Origin: Acidicapsa dinghuensis
GTDB taxonomy: Bacteria > Acidobacteriota > Terriglobia > Terriglobales > Acidobacteriaceae
NCBI RefSeq assembly: GCF_025685685.1
Contig: NZ_JAGSYH010000007.1
Span: forward strand, 1 to 64,000
Length of the DNA stretch: 64,000 bases
Direction of reading: 5' to 3'
A program made the translations under genes and the position numbers. Below the pieces are notes generated by a model. It saw only the letters and a list, made by a program, of their open reading frames with translations. It was not told the origin of the DNA and ran no database searches. Within the stretch, counting starts at the first letter, position 1. Every line of letters starts with the position of its first letter. Shown here one piece after another: positions 28,133 to 40,759 of this stretch.

Positions 28133-28993
28133 ATGGGCGACGGAATACAGGTCGGTAGTCACTTTGAAGAGATCGAGCGGGAGTTCGTCAAGGACCCGAT
28201 CGGCCGCTTCACCACCTACGCTCTTCTGTTTCATTTTGCGCTCTTTGGCGGCATTATCGGCTTTGCTTATCTTGAAGCTCTGTTTCCGCACAACAACTGG
28301 GGTGGCAACAACGATGGTGGCGCGATCCAGGTGCAACTGGTGAGCAGTGCTATTCCGCTTCCGTCGACGCATCCGCCGAGCGAGAATGTGCTGGCCACGG
28401 AAAAGCCAAGCGAAGCGCCTGCCCCGCCTACTCCGAAAACCAAAGAGACCTACGACGAGCAGGCGATTCCCATCCCGTCCAAGATCACGCCTCCAAAGAA
28501 GCAGGCGAAGCAAAAGCAGCAGGTCAGCACGCCGCCCAAGCCTATCGCCGCGCCGCCGAACCAACGCACGTCAGCTCATCAGCAGACAGCGCCAAACAAC
28601 AAGGCAGCCTATGGCGAGCAGGCCGCGAATAATATGCAGCGCGCGATGCAGCCATCCACTGTTTCGAGCAACGGACAGGTTGCGGTCACTGGTGGAGCGC
28701 GAGGGTTTAACTATCCGTATTACGTGGACAATATTCAACGCAAGATGAAGGAAAACCTGTACCGCGGCGAGGTCGATACCAGGACCCCGGCAGGTGCGCG
28801 CACCTACATTCTCTTTACGATTCGCCGCGACGGCAGTACGACGGATGTACGGCTTGATCGCTCCAGCGGCAGCCCAACGCTGGATCAGGCGTGCATTCGC
28901 GCTGCGCGGCGTGTTGACACATTTGGACCTCTGCCTTCGCCACCAAGCGATGGTAATCTCTCTGTCTCATACTTTTGCGACTATGATCAGTAA
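28133..28993 (+). CDS. TonB/TolA-like energy transducer
   Basis: A 286-residue protein with a short cytoplasmic N-terminus, one membrane helix (about residues 27-47), a long Pro/Lys/Gln-rich periplasmic linker (about 75-170) and a C-terminal TonB-fold domain (YPYYVDNIQRKMKENLYR onward). In the tolQ-tolR-X-tolB-pal order it takes the place of TolA and should contact Pal or TolB across the periplasm. The fold class is clear, but TolA and TonB cannot be told apart with confidence. Confidence 0.88.
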   Translation: MGDGIQVGSHFEEIEREFVKDPIGRFTTYALLFHFALFGGIIGFAYLEALFPHNNWGGNNDGGAIQVQLVSSAIPLPSTHPPSENVLATEKPSEAPAPPTPKTKETYDEQAIPIPSKITPPKKQAKQKQQVSTPPKPIAAPPNQRTSAHQQTAPNNKAAYGEQAANNMQRAMQPSTVSSNGQVAVTGGARGFNYPYYVDNIQRKMKENLYRGEVDTRTPAGARTYILFTIRRDGSTTDVRLDRSSGSPTLDQACIRAARRVDTFGPLPSPPSDGNLSVSYFCDYDQ

Positions 28994-29064
28994 CGTTTGG
29001 AAACCCGCACGAAAAGGGCGCTGTAAGCCTATGCAGATGCACTCAGCATCGTGCGAATCAGCTT

Positions 29065-29086
29065 CGAGTTCGCGAGTTCGAACTCG
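29065..29086. promoter_or_regulatory. CGAGTTCG repeat and 14-bp palindrome before tolB
   Basis: CGAGTTCG occurs twice in tandem (29065-29080), and the second copy with the next six bases forms the perfect palindrome CGAGTTCGAACTCG (29073-29086). It lies about 40 nt before the tolB start. It may be a regulator site; no known consensus was matched. Confidence 0.4.
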
Positions 29087-29126
29087 ATTATCCTGGCTCA
29101 CTCCAGGAGAAGGACAAACATTTCCG

Positions 29127-30485
29127 ATGATTGCTCCTCTTATCAAGCTTCCCCGTATATTGCCTGGCTTTCTTCTCGCTTCTCTTCTATTCCTGATTCC
29201 ATCCTCAGAACTTCGCGCACAGGACTGGGTGCGCACCGGCAGTGGACTGAATAACAATCCGATTCGTCTGGCCGCCGCGGATATGAAGCCCGTCGGCAAC
29301 GATCCGCAAATGCCTGAGTTGAAGAACGTATTCGATGCGACGCTCTACGGCGATCTCAGCGCCTCGGGTGTCTTCGACATGGTTTCGAAGAGCATGGCGC
29401 CAACGGTCACGCCCGGTTCGCCGCAGGAGATCAATCTGACTCAGTGGTCCGCGGCACCGGCGAATGCTTCGATGGTGGCTCTTGGATCGATAAATGTGAC
29501 CGGTGGACGCATTACTTTGAGCGGCTGGCTGGTGGATGCGAAAACTCCAGGAAATCCGCCGATTCTTGGCAAGCAGTACGGAGACTCGGCCAGCACGGAT
29601 AATGCGCGCGCGATCGCTCACCGCTTTGCCGACGACATCATCGCGCAACTCACTGGTACCCGCGGCATCGCAGAGACGAAGATCTTTTTTGTCAGCGCCC
29701 GCAGCGGAACGAAAGAAGTCTGGGTGATGGACTATGACGGGCAGAACCAGCATGTGGTCACACATGGCGGTCCATCGCTTTCGCCCCGCGTTTCTCCGGA
29801 TAACACACGTCTGGCCTACTCTTCGCTTGGCCGCGAAGGCTGGTCGATCCGCATGTATTCTCTGGAACTTGGACGATTTGTTTCCTTCCCGTGCGGCGTT
29901 CCTGGGGGCAGCAACTTTTCTCCGGCATGGTCTGCGGATGGCGGCAAGATTGCATTCTCATCTTCGCGTTCGGGCGATCCTGAGATCTGGACCTGCGATG
30001 CAAGCGGCGGCAATGCGCGCAAGCTGACTTCGTTCCGCGGGCCTGATGTTTCGCCGACGTGGAATCCGAAGACTGGCGGGCAGATCGCCTGGGTCAGCGG
30101 ACGCACCGGTCTGCCGCAGATCTACATCATGGATGCGGATGGCGGCAACGTAACGCGCATGACCGATGGCGGTTATGCGATTTCGCCATCATGGTCTCCC
30201 AATGGACAGTTCCTCACGTTTTCATGGAATCGCAAGTACGGACCAGGCGCGCCGGGCGGGCAGGACATTTACGTCATGGACATTGCTTCCTTGCGCTGGT
30301 CGCAGTTGACACACGACTCTGGCAGCAACGATTTTCCGACTTGGTCACCCGATAACCGACACATCGTATTTGAGCGTGCAATTGGTGGACACACCTCTAT
30401 TTGGACCATGCTGGCCGATGGCACGGATCAACATCAGCTCACTCGCTCCGGCAAGGACTTTATGCCGAACTGGAGCTGGAAATAG
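29127..30485 (+). CDS. tolB: Tol-Pal system protein TolB
   Basis: TolB is the periplasmic beta-propeller that links Pal to the Tol inner-membrane complex. I start at ATG 29127 because the following residues make a signal peptide (LPGFLLASLLFLIPSSELRA, then QDW). The mature 452-residue preprotein has an N-terminal TolB domain (ITLSGWLVDAK region) and six propeller repeats of the type SPDNTRLAYSS, SADGGKIAFSS, SPNGQFLTFSW and SPDNRHIVFE. Longer in-frame starts would overlap the previous gene. Confidence 0.95.
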   Translation: MIAPLIKLPRILPGFLLASLLFLIPSSELRAQDWVRTGSGLNNNPIRLAAADMKPVGNDPQMPELKNVFDATLYGDLSASGVFDMVSKSMAPTVTPGSPQEINLTQWSAAPANASMVALGSINVTGGRITLSGWLVDAKTPGNPPILGKQYGDSASTDNARAIAHRFADDIIAQLTGTRGIAETKIFFVSARSGTKEVWVMDYDGQNQHVVTHGGPSLSPRVSPDNTRLAYSSLGREGWSIRMYSLELGRFVSFPCGVPGGSNFSPAWSADGGKIAFSSSRSGDPEIWTCDASGGNARKLTSFRGPDVSPTWNPKTGGQIAWVSGRTGLPQIYIMDADGGNVTRMTDGGYAISPSWSPNGQFLTFSWNRKYGPGAPGGQDIYVMDIASLRWSQLTHDSGSNDFPTWSPDNRHIVFERAIGGHTSIWTMLADGTDQHQLTRSGKDFMPNWSWK

Positions 30486-30571
30486 GTTTAGTCCCGGCAC
30501 GACCGTGGGGCTTTTGAACGACAGGAACAAAATTTCGTAAACAGGAACTTCAAAAATTAAGGAGAAAAGAC

Positions 30572-31321
30572 TTGAGCTCCCGAACCCGTGTTCTCACCTG
30601 CCTGGTTATGCTCGCCGCCGTCATTGGCTTTGCTGGTTGTAAGAAGAAATCGGCGGCAGGCAACACCACGCCGCCGGGCATGAATGGCCCGACGCCTACC
30701 GCGCAATTGACTGCAACACCCAACACCATTACGGCTGGCGATCAGGTAGTGCTCTCCTGGCGCACAACGGATGCCACGAGCGTTTCGATTGATGGAATCG
30801 GCGATGTGCCCAGTTCCGGCGTGAAGACTGTTACGCCTACTGAATCGACCAGCTATCACCTGCTGGCTCGCGGCGATGGCGGCACGGCAGATGCGACGGC
30901 TCGGGTTACGGTCAATCAGCCTCAGAATGCAGTCGCGGTTCCCAACAATATGGATGAAGGCAACCTGACCGAAGAGCAGCGGTTTAAGCAGAATGTGCAG
31001 GATATCTTCTTCGATTACGATAGCTATGACGTTCGCGGCGATGCGCAGGCCACGATGTCGAAGTCGGCGGCATACCTGGCACAGAACCCGAACATCAAGG
31101 TGCTGATCGGTGGCTACTGCGATGAGCGCGGATCGAACGAGTACAACCTGACGCTGGGCCAGAGCCGTGCTGACTCTGCGAAGAAGGCGCTGATACAGGC
31201 AGGTGTCTCGCCGGATCGCATTCGCACTATCAGCTATGGCAAGGAGAAGCCATTCTGTACGGAGTCGACGGAAGAGTGCTGGCAGCAGAACCGCCGTGCT
31301 GGTTTCACAATTGACCGGTAA
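30572..31321 (+). CDS. pal: peptidoglycan-associated lipoprotein with Ig-like domain
   Basis: Pal anchors the outer membrane to peptidoglycan. Start is TTG 30572 behind AAGGAG. The lipobox is IGFAGC (Cys near residue 23). A bacterial Ig-like domain (about 47-115, LTATPNTITAGDQVVLSWRT onward) is inserted between the lipid anchor and the OmpA-type peptidoglycan-binding domain (about 130-249, FDYDSYDVRGDA, GGYCDERGSNEYNLTLGQSR). Family members are usually about 170 residues; the extra 70-80 are the Ig-like part. Confidence 0.95.
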   Translation: MSSRTRVLTCLVMLAAVIGFAGCKKKSAAGNTTPPGMNGPTPTAQLTATPNTITAGDQVVLSWRTTDATSVSIDGIGDVPSSGVKTVTPTESTSYHLLARGDGGTADATARVTVNQPQNAVAVPNNMDEGNLTEEQRFKQNVQDIFFDYDSYDVRGDAQATMSKSAAYLAQNPNIKVLIGGYCDERGSNEYNLTLGQSRADSAKKALIQAGVSPDRIRTISYGKEKPFCTESTEECWQQNRRAGFTIDR

Positions 31322-31458
31322 ACAACCCCGCCTGGGGGCTGTCTCTTCGAAGATAGCCCACGGCGAACTTAATCAACGATAATGTAACTGCATCTGCGGC
31401 AGTCGAGGCCTGGCCTTCACTGCCGCAATCCATTTACCGAACAGACTGCGAGATTCTT

Positions 31459-32442
31459 ATGCAACGTCCTTCTTTGTCGCGAATTGTGCGTTTCCGGAAT
31501 GTGGCTCTGCTTATGGCGGCCACGTTGGTCCCATCTCTGCCCGCGCATGCGGCGTCAAAAGAGATCATCGAACTGCAAACCCAGGTGCAGCAACTTCTGG
31601 ATATGGTGCAGCGGCTGCAGTCCACGGTCGACTCGCGCTTTGGTGTCTTGCAACATCTGGTGGAACAGAGCGCAGACAACGTAAACCAGATGACTGCGGC
31701 CGTGAACGGGATGCAGCAGAAGATCAACTCGCAGTCGGAGGCCACCGGCGGCAAGCTGGACGGTGTTTCGGGCCAGGTACAGTCGCTGAATGATTCGATT
31801 GACGAGCTGAAGACGCGCATGGGCAAGCTCGACAAGGAATTGCAGGACGTGCAGTCGCAGCTGCAGACGATGCAGGCGCAATCGGCTGCGGGGGCGAACG
31901 CAGCCGGCGCTCAGCAAGGACAGCCTGGCAACCCGCAACAGCCGGGAACGCCCGGTCAGCAGGGGCAGCCCGGCGCTGGAGACAATGGCGGTGGCGCTGG
32001 TGCACCGCAAACACCTCAGCAACCGCAGGAGCAGGCTCCACCGCTGCAGGATACCTACCAGAGCGGCCTGCGCGACTATAACGCTGCGCGTTACGACGTA
32101 GCCGCTGGTGAGTTCGGCGATATTGTTCACTACTATCCGAACGATCCGCTGGCGGGCAATGCGCAGTTTTATATTGGCGAAATCTCGTACCGGCAGCAGA
32201 AATATCGCGACGCCATCAAGGCCTACAATCAGGTGCTCGAGAACTTTGCCGGCAGCCCCAAAGCCCCTGCGGCACAGCTTCGCAAGGGCGAGTCGCTGAT
32301 ACAGATTGGCCAGCGCGAGCAGGGCGTTCACGAACTGCGGGCGTTGATTCAGCGCTATCCGCAAACGCCCGAAGCCTCTCAGGCGCGCACCAAACTCAAT
32401 GCGATGGGTGTACGTATCGTTCCCCGGGCGGGCGAACGATAG
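31459..32442 (+). CDS. cpoB: Tol-Pal coordinator CpoB/YbgF
   Basis: The 327-residue protein has a Sec signal (about 1-28), an N-terminal trimeric coiled coil (about 30-140), a Gln/Pro/Gly-rich linker (about 145-195) and a C-terminal TPR domain (YNAARYDVAAGEFGDIVHYY, YRDAIKAYNQVLENFAGSPK, ALIQRYPQTPEASQARTKL). This is the CpoB/YbgF layout, which coordinates peptidoglycan synthesis with outer-membrane constriction. It is the last gene of the operon, ahead of a strong terminator. Confidence 0.93.
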   Translation: MQRPSLSRIVRFRNVALLMAATLVPSLPAHAASKEIIELQTQVQQLLDMVQRLQSTVDSRFGVLQHLVEQSADNVNQMTAAVNGMQQKINSQSEATGGKLDGVSGQVQSLNDSIDELKTRMGKLDKELQDVQSQLQTMQAQSAAGANAAGAQQGQPGNPQQPGTPGQQGQPGAGDNGGGAGAPQTPQQPQEQAPPLQDTYQSGLRDYNAARYDVAAGEFGDIVHYYPNDPLAGNAQFYIGEISYRQQKYRDAIKAYNQVLENFAGSPKAPAAQLRKGESLIQIGQREQGVHELRALIQRYPQTPEASQARTKLNAMGVRIVPRAGER

Positions 32443-32498
32443 GCCAGCTTATTCTTTCCCGATGACGGTGGCTGAGATTGCAGGCTGATTCCAGGCAT

Positions 32499-32534
32499 AA
32501 AAGAAGGAGCTCCAATAGTGGAGCTCCTTCTTTT
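32499..32534. terminator. strong bidirectional terminator
   Basis: A perfect 16-bp stem (32499-32514 with 32519-32534, loop ATAG) is flanked by an A-run on one side and TTTTGTTT on the other. It can end the tol operon (plus) and the ferredoxin oxidoreductase operon (minus), whose stop is at 32548. Confidence 0.9.
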
Positions 32535-32547
32535 GTTTGAGATAAAT

Positions 32548-33597
32548 CTACTGCAGGCTGGCCATGACCTTGTCGAGAGCTTCCTTCGAGGGACGAACCA
32601 CAGACTCGGGCAGTGTGCCGAGCGGCTGATCCACCAGATTGAGCAGATCGGTAAAGCTTGGCTTTTCCGGATTGACATAGAAGACGCCGGTGAGCACTTC
32701 CCCACCTTCGTGCGCTTCCATCAGCGCCTTGACGGCGCTGACTTTGTCGGTCGGATCGTAGTCTTCGCGCAGCTTGCGCAGACGCAGACTTGAACCGTCG
32801 TGCAGCTTCACATCGGTGGTTGTGCCTGGATCGTACTCGACGCTGATGTCTTCGAAGCTTGGCACAAAGCCGAGCTCGTTGATCGGCTCGTCATGCTCCT
32901 GCATGAACTTGTAGCTCTTGGTCGAACCCTCGTGATCGTTGAAGGTGACGCAGGGGCTGATCACATCGAGCATCACGGTGCCTTTGTGGGCAATCGCGGC
33001 CTTGAGCATCGCGAGCAGCTGCTTCTTGTCACCCGAGAAGGAGCGGCCAACGAAGGTCGCGCCAAGCTGGATGGCAAGCGAGCAGGTATCGATGGGAGGC
33101 AGATCGTTGATGACGCCGGTCTTGAGCTTGGAACCGATGTCGGCGGTTGCAGAGAACTGGCCCTTGGTCAAACCATATACGCCGTTGTCTTCGATGATGT
33201 AGATCATGGGAAGATTGCGGCGCAGCAGGTGAACGAACTGTCCCATGCCGATGGACGCTGTATCGCCGTCACCGGAAACGCCAATGGCCTGCATCGTGTG
33301 GTTGGCAAGAATCGAGCCGGTGGCAACGGAGGGCATGCGTCCATGCACACTATTGAAGCTGTGCGAACGGTTCATGAAGTAGGCAGGGCTCTTGGACGAG
33401 CAGCCGATGCCGGAGAGCTTCATGACACGTTCTGGCTGGACGCCCATCTCATACATCGCATCGATGATGCGCTCTGAGATGGCGTTGTGTCCGCAGCCGG
33501 CGCAGAGCGTCGTCTTGCCACCGCGGTATTCAATGACCGGCAGACCAATGCGATTGACCTTCGGAGCCGGAGTCGGTGTTGCGGTTGCTGTAGCCAT
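32548..33597 (-). CDS. 2-oxoacid:ferredoxin oxidoreductase, beta subunit
   Basis: A 349-residue thiamine-diphosphate subunit that decarboxylates 2-oxoacids, probably 2-oxoglutarate, with ferredoxin. Evidence: CAGCGHN with the cluster/TPP Cys, GIGCSSK, and the TPP-binding GDGDTASIGMGQFVHLLRRN to ITEDNGVYGLTKGQ-type region. It follows its alpha subunit by 3 nt. The preferred substrate (2-oxoglutarate or pyruvate) cannot be decided here. Confidence 0.93.
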   Translation of the reverse strand: MATATATPTPAPKVNRIGLPVIEYRGGKTTLCAGCGHNAISERIIDAMYEMGVQPERVMKLSGIGCSSKSPAYFMNRSHSFNSVHGRMPSVATGSILANHTMQAIGVSGDGDTASIGMGQFVHLLRRNLPMIYIIEDNGVYGLTKGQFSATADIGSKLKTGVINDLPPIDTCSLAIQLGATFVGRSFSGDKKQLLAMLKAAIAHKGTVMLDVISPCVTFNDHEGSTKSYKFMQEHDEPINELGFVPSFEDISVEYDPGTTTDVKLHDGSSLRLRKLREDYDPTDKVSAVKALMEAHEGGEVLTGVFYVNPEKPSFTDLLNLVDQPLGTLPESVVRPSKEALDKVMASLQ

Positions 33598-33600
33598 GAC

Positions 33601-35451
33601 TTAGCGGCCCTCCTGTGCAATCAGCTCTGCCGTAACGGAGCCGGCATCGATCGGCAATCCATTGAAGTGAAGAATGCTGCGGAACTTCATGGCTTCGTTT
33701 GCCGCGAGATCGAGCTTCAGCAGGCTGGCAAGCTGCGCATCGCGATCCTGCTCGACGACGTAGATACGGTCGTGCGAGGCGACGAAGTCGTGAACCTCCT
33801 GCGTGAACGGGTAGGCGCGAACGCGGAGATAATCGATGTCGAAATCGTGATTCTTCTTCAGCTCATCCAAAGATTCGGCAATCGCGAAGTCTGAGGTGCC
33901 GTAAGCGATGATGCCGATCTTCGAGGTTCCGTCTTTCACGATCACGGGCTTGGGAACCAGTGTGCGCGCAGTATCAAACTTACGCGTCAACCGATCCATA
34001 ATCTCGAGATACTCATCCGGCTTTTCGGTGTAATTGCTCTTGGAGTTGTGCCCCGAGCCACGTGTGAAGTAGGCAGCCTTGGGATGATCGGTACCAGGCA
34101 GTGTACGCCAGCCGATAGCATCGCCATCGACGTCGGCATAGCGGGCAAAACCACCGAGACGGTTGAGGTCATCGGCGCTGAGCACCTTACCGCGATCGAT
34201 AGGCTTTGTCGGATAATCGAACGGCTCAGACATCCAATTATTCATGCCGAGATCGAGATCGGTAAGCACGAATACCGGGGTCTGCAGACGCTCGGCGATG
34301 TCGAACGCCTGATAGCCGAAATCGAAGCATTCCTTGACCGAACCAGGCAGCAGGATCACATGCTTCGTATCGCCATGCGACAGGACCGCAGTCGAAAGCA
34401 AGTCGGCCTGCGAGGTACGCGTGGGCATACCAGTCGAAGGACCAGTGCGCTGCACGTCGAAGATAACTCCGGGGATTTCGGCAAAGTAGCCCAGACCGGC
34501 GAACTCAGCCATGAGCGAGATGCCGGGACCGGAGGTCGAGGTCATCGAACGCGCGCCGGCCCAGCCAGCGCCAAGCACCATGCCGATCGCGGCCAACTCA
34601 TCCTCTGCCTGTACTACTGCAAAGGTCGCCTTGCCATCCTCGGTAATGCGGAACTTCTTCAGGTATTCCGTTGTTGCTTCGATCAACGAAGTCGATGGCG
34701 TGATGGGATACCACGCAACAACCGTCACGCCGGCGAACACCGCACCGAGACCACATGCCGAATTGCCATCGATGATGATCTTGCCGGCAGTGGCGTTCAT
34801 GTGCTCGATGTAGTAAGGATCGTGCTTGGTCAGATGTTCCGCGAAGTAGGCCGCGCCAGCCTTGACCGCGCCGAAGTTCAGATCGAGCGCCTTCTGCTTC
34901 TTGGCAAACTGCTTCTTCAGTGCTCCCTCGACGCTATTCATGTCGATGCCGAGCATCTGGGCTACTACGCCCACGAAGACCATGTTCTTGACGAGCTTGC
35001 GAAGCTTCGCCTCAGGACATACCTGAGCGGTGATCTTGTCGAATGGAACGGGATAGCAGATCACATCATCGCGGTACTGCTTGAGGTTCAGATTCTCCTC
35101 GTAGATAGCGACAGCTCCGGCAGGAAGCGCGAGGATGTCATCCTTGGCGGTCTCAGGATTAAGCGCGACAAGCAGATCGATCTCTTTGCGGCGCGCTACG
35201 TATCCGTCTTTGCTGGCGCGAATGGTGAACCAGGTGGGTAGTCCGGCAATGTTGGAGGGGAACAGATTTTTTCCGCTTACCGGAACACCCATTCCAAAAA
35301 TGCTCTTCAGCAGTACGCTATTGGCCGATTGCGAACCGGACCCGTTGACCGTTGCGACTACGATGCTGAAGTCATTTACTACACGTTTCGCGGCACTTGG
35401 CAGCGCCGCTTCGCTCTGTTCGTGACCCAGAGCTAGGTCTCCTATCGCCAT
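33601..35451 (-). CDS. 2-oxoacid:ferredoxin oxidoreductase, alpha/gamma fusion
   Basis: A 616-residue subunit in which an N-terminal gamma-type domain (GSGSQSANSVLLKSI, about 20-200) is fused to the alpha domain (GNSACGLGAVFAGVTVVAWY onward, with STSGPGISLMAEFAGL). This fused form is typical of KorA of aerobic and microaerobic bacteria. Start ATG 35451 (MAIGDLALGH) is preferred to 35523, whose extra residues do not resemble the family. Beta follows at once. Confidence 0.93.
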   Translation of the reverse strand: MAIGDLALGHEQSEAALPSAAKRVVNDFSIVVATVNGSGSQSANSVLLKSIFGMGVPVSGKNLFPSNIAGLPTWFTIRASKDGYVARRKEIDLLVALNPETAKDDILALPAGAVAIYEENLNLKQYRDDVICYPVPFDKITAQVCPEAKLRKLVKNMVFVGVVAQMLGIDMNSVEGALKKQFAKKQKALDLNFGAVKAGAAYFAEHLTKHDPYYIEHMNATAGKIIIDGNSACGLGAVFAGVTVVAWYPITPSTSLIEATTEYLKKFRITEDGKATFAVVQAEDELAAIGMVLGAGWAGARSMTSTSGPGISLMAEFAGLGYFAEIPGVIFDVQRTGPSTGMPTRTSQADLLSTAVLSHGDTKHVILLPGSVKECFDFGYQAFDIAERLQTPVFVLTDLDLGMNNWMSEPFDYPTKPIDRGKVLSADDLNRLGGFARYADVDGDAIGWRTLPGTDHPKAAYFTRGSGHNSKSNYTEKPDEYLEIMDRLTRKFDTARTLVPKPVIVKDGTSKIGIIAYGTSDFAIAESLDELKKNHDFDIDYLRVRAYPFTQEVHDFVASHDRIYVVEQDRDAQLASLLKLDLAANEAMKFRSILHFNGLPIDAGSVTAELIAQEGR

Positions 35452-35650
35452 GTGGCGGGATTCCCTTCGAATTGAAATGTCCAGAAAGACAAAGCTCTCT
35501 CTTCGACTAATAATTATAGTCACTTAGAGAGATGGATGTCCCTGCAGGGACCCAAATGATTACGGCTCAATTGGATAGATTTCCCAATCAAGCAAGTTAT
35601 AAAAGGCTGGTCCCAGATTGTGGTTAATTTGAGCTGCTTTATGCGCTGGG

Positions 35651-36715
35651 TTAGTGGCGAATCTGAGCCAGCAGGTCTTCGACACGCGCTTTCGTTGGCC
35701 CATCCAGAGGCAACAGCGGACCGCGTGGCTTGCCGCCATAGTAGCCGTTGAAATCGCAGGCATACTTGACGCCTGCTATCCCCAGTGTGCTGCCCACCAC
35801 GTTGCTGGCTTCGGCGATATGCCTTTGCTTCTCTTCCGCAAGCGCATGATCACGCTCTTTCCAGGCCGTGTAGATCTCCTGGCATGCCTGCGGAGCGCAG
35901 GTGGCAAACGCGAGGATTGCGCCGGTTGCACCAAGGTCGAGCGATTCTTTGAGCGTTGCTGTTGAACCAACCAGCACCTGAAATCCGACCTCTTTGGTGC
36001 GAGTGCGAATTGCCGGTGGAGGGGGCGCAATTGCCAATGCAAGAGCGGCTTCTGTTCCGCCGGTGAGACCATCGGCAGGAATGAAATTCATTGGCAGCGC
36101 CTTGGGAGTAAGCATGCGGCCCGTGACGGCCTCGAAAACTGGAGTGACGGCAATGGTGCGCTTAGGCGCGTTCTTCGTGGCTTCAATCACCTTGCCGACC
36201 CGCTCGACGTTTCCGCTCGATTCCTTGAGACCGATGATGTTGGGATGGTGCGCCAGTTCTGCGACGACTTCGAGAGGAATCTCTGCCTGTGTGAACTTCG
36301 GAATGGAGTAAAGGATCACAGGCAGCGGGGAGTGATCGGCCACGCTGCGGAAGTAATGAAGCAGGGATTCCGGAGTCAACTGAGGGCGGTAATAGCAGGG
36401 ATTACGCACCAGAACGGCATCGTATTTGCGGCCTACCGCGTATTCTGCGAGCTCAACCGTGGCTTTGACGCTCTCGCGGCCGATGCCGGCGATCAGCACT
36501 TTCTCGTCTGCTGCGGCACTGGCCGCTACGCTCAGAGCTTCGCGAGTCTCGGCATCATTGAGCGCTACTGCTTCGCCGGTCGACCCCAATACGACGAGTC
36601 CAGACAAGGCTGTCAGCGACAACCTGGAGACGTTGAATTCAAGCTTTTTGAAGTAGATGCGCTCGTCTGGATAGAACGGCGTGGTCACGGGAGCGAAGAT
36701 GCCTTCAAGGAGCAT
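35651..36715 (-). CDS. DapA-family aldolase with a long insertion
   Basis: A 354-residue member of the dihydrodipicolinate synthase/N-acetylneuraminate lyase superfamily. The Schiff-base Lys is in IIGLKESSGN and the Tyr in VILYSIPKF; GSTGEAVALN matches the substrate pocket region. About 60 residues, rich in Pro and Ala (about 36172-35986 in DNA), are inserted after the Schiff-base segment, before the FQVLVGS strand. Ordinary members have about 290-300 residues. The later part resembles 4-hydroxy-2-oxoglutarate aldolase (HOGA1). Start ATG 36715. Substrate unknown. Confidence 0.85.
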   Translation of the reverse strand: MLLEGIFAPVTTPFYPDERIYFKKLEFNVSRLSLTALSGLVVLGSTGEAVALNDAETREALSVAASAAADEKVLIAGIGRESVKATVELAEYAVGRKYDAVLVRNPCYYRPQLTPESLLHYFRSVADHSPLPVILYSIPKFTQAEIPLEVVAELAHHPNIIGLKESSGNVERVGKVIEATKNAPKRTIAVTPVFEAVTGRMLTPKALPMNFIPADGLTGGTEAALALAIAPPPPAIRTRTKEVGFQVLVGSTATLKESLDLGATGAILAFATCAPQACQEIYTAWKERDHALAEEKQRHIAEASNVVGSTLGIAGVKYACDFNGYYGGKPRGPLLPLDGPTKARVEDLLAQIRH

Positions 36716-36845
36716 GATTCCATTGTAGACGGCGGTCAAGGAGCCTCGATCCCGCATCCGGATGGTCAATGGGCTGCAAGGCGCGGGCGATCCGGCAAGT
36801 CACATTTCAGATACACTTGAGTCACCTTCTTCCGGAGCGGCCAGC

Positions 36846-37358
36846 ATGGATCACGAACTCGCTGAGATAAATCAGGAACCGGAAGAGGTTCTCGTCGAAG
36901 AAGAAGAGCTGAGAGTTGCGAACCTCGGCGAACAGGCACTCTGGGTACTGATTAACACGATGGTCGCCGCCGGAACATGGGGCGGCATGATGCTGGCGAT
37001 CACGCTTGCGCATCCTCAAAGCGTGCCCGCCATCGCCACGTTGGGAGCTTCCTTCTTTCTGCCGCTGGTGGTGGGCTACTTCTTTACCAAGATAAGACAG
37101 AATGAGATGGGCCCGCACACGTGGCTGGTGGGGCTGATCTGGTTTCTGATCATCTGCCTCTGGATCCTCGACATGCCAACCGGGCCAAACCAGTGCTACC
37201 ACTGCGATGCCTCACAGAAGCTTTATCTAACGTTCTTTAGCCTGAACGAAGATAGCGGCCTGATCGATGGCGAAGGCCGGTTTCTCGGCACCTGGCCGAC
37301 CGCGGCTTTTATCGGCTACGGAATCGGGGCGGGCCTGGCGCTCAAGAAAAAGGCGTAG
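36846..37358 (+). CDS. small membrane protein of unknown function
   Basis: A 170-residue protein with an acidic N-terminus (about 1-28, many Glu) and four hydrophobic segments (for example INTMVAAGTWGGMMLAITLA, and LVGLIWFLIICLWILDM). The second-last loop carries a CYHCD pair. ATG 36846 has GGAG 8 nt upstream. Its stop is only 8 nt from the carB stop on the other strand, so the two genes converge tightly. Family not recognised. Confidence 0.75.
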   Translation: MDHELAEINQEPEEVLVEEEELRVANLGEQALWVLINTMVAAGTWGGMMLAITLAHPQSVPAIATLGASFFLPLVVGYFFTKIRQNEMGPHTWLVGLIWFLIICLWILDMPTGPNQCYHCDASQKLYLTFFSLNEDSGLIDGEGRFLGTWPTAAFIGYGIGAGLALKKKA

Positions 37359-37366
37359 GCCAGAGC

Positions 37367-40651
<3,285 letters not shown>

Positions 40652-40759
40652 CTTGTCTTTATTCCCTGCTATCTGCTGTCAAAGTCGTCTGGCCCAAAAA
40701 ACAGCGGAGCCAATAGCCCCGCTGTCTGGAAATACCGATCCTGTTGCTCGCTGCGAAGG

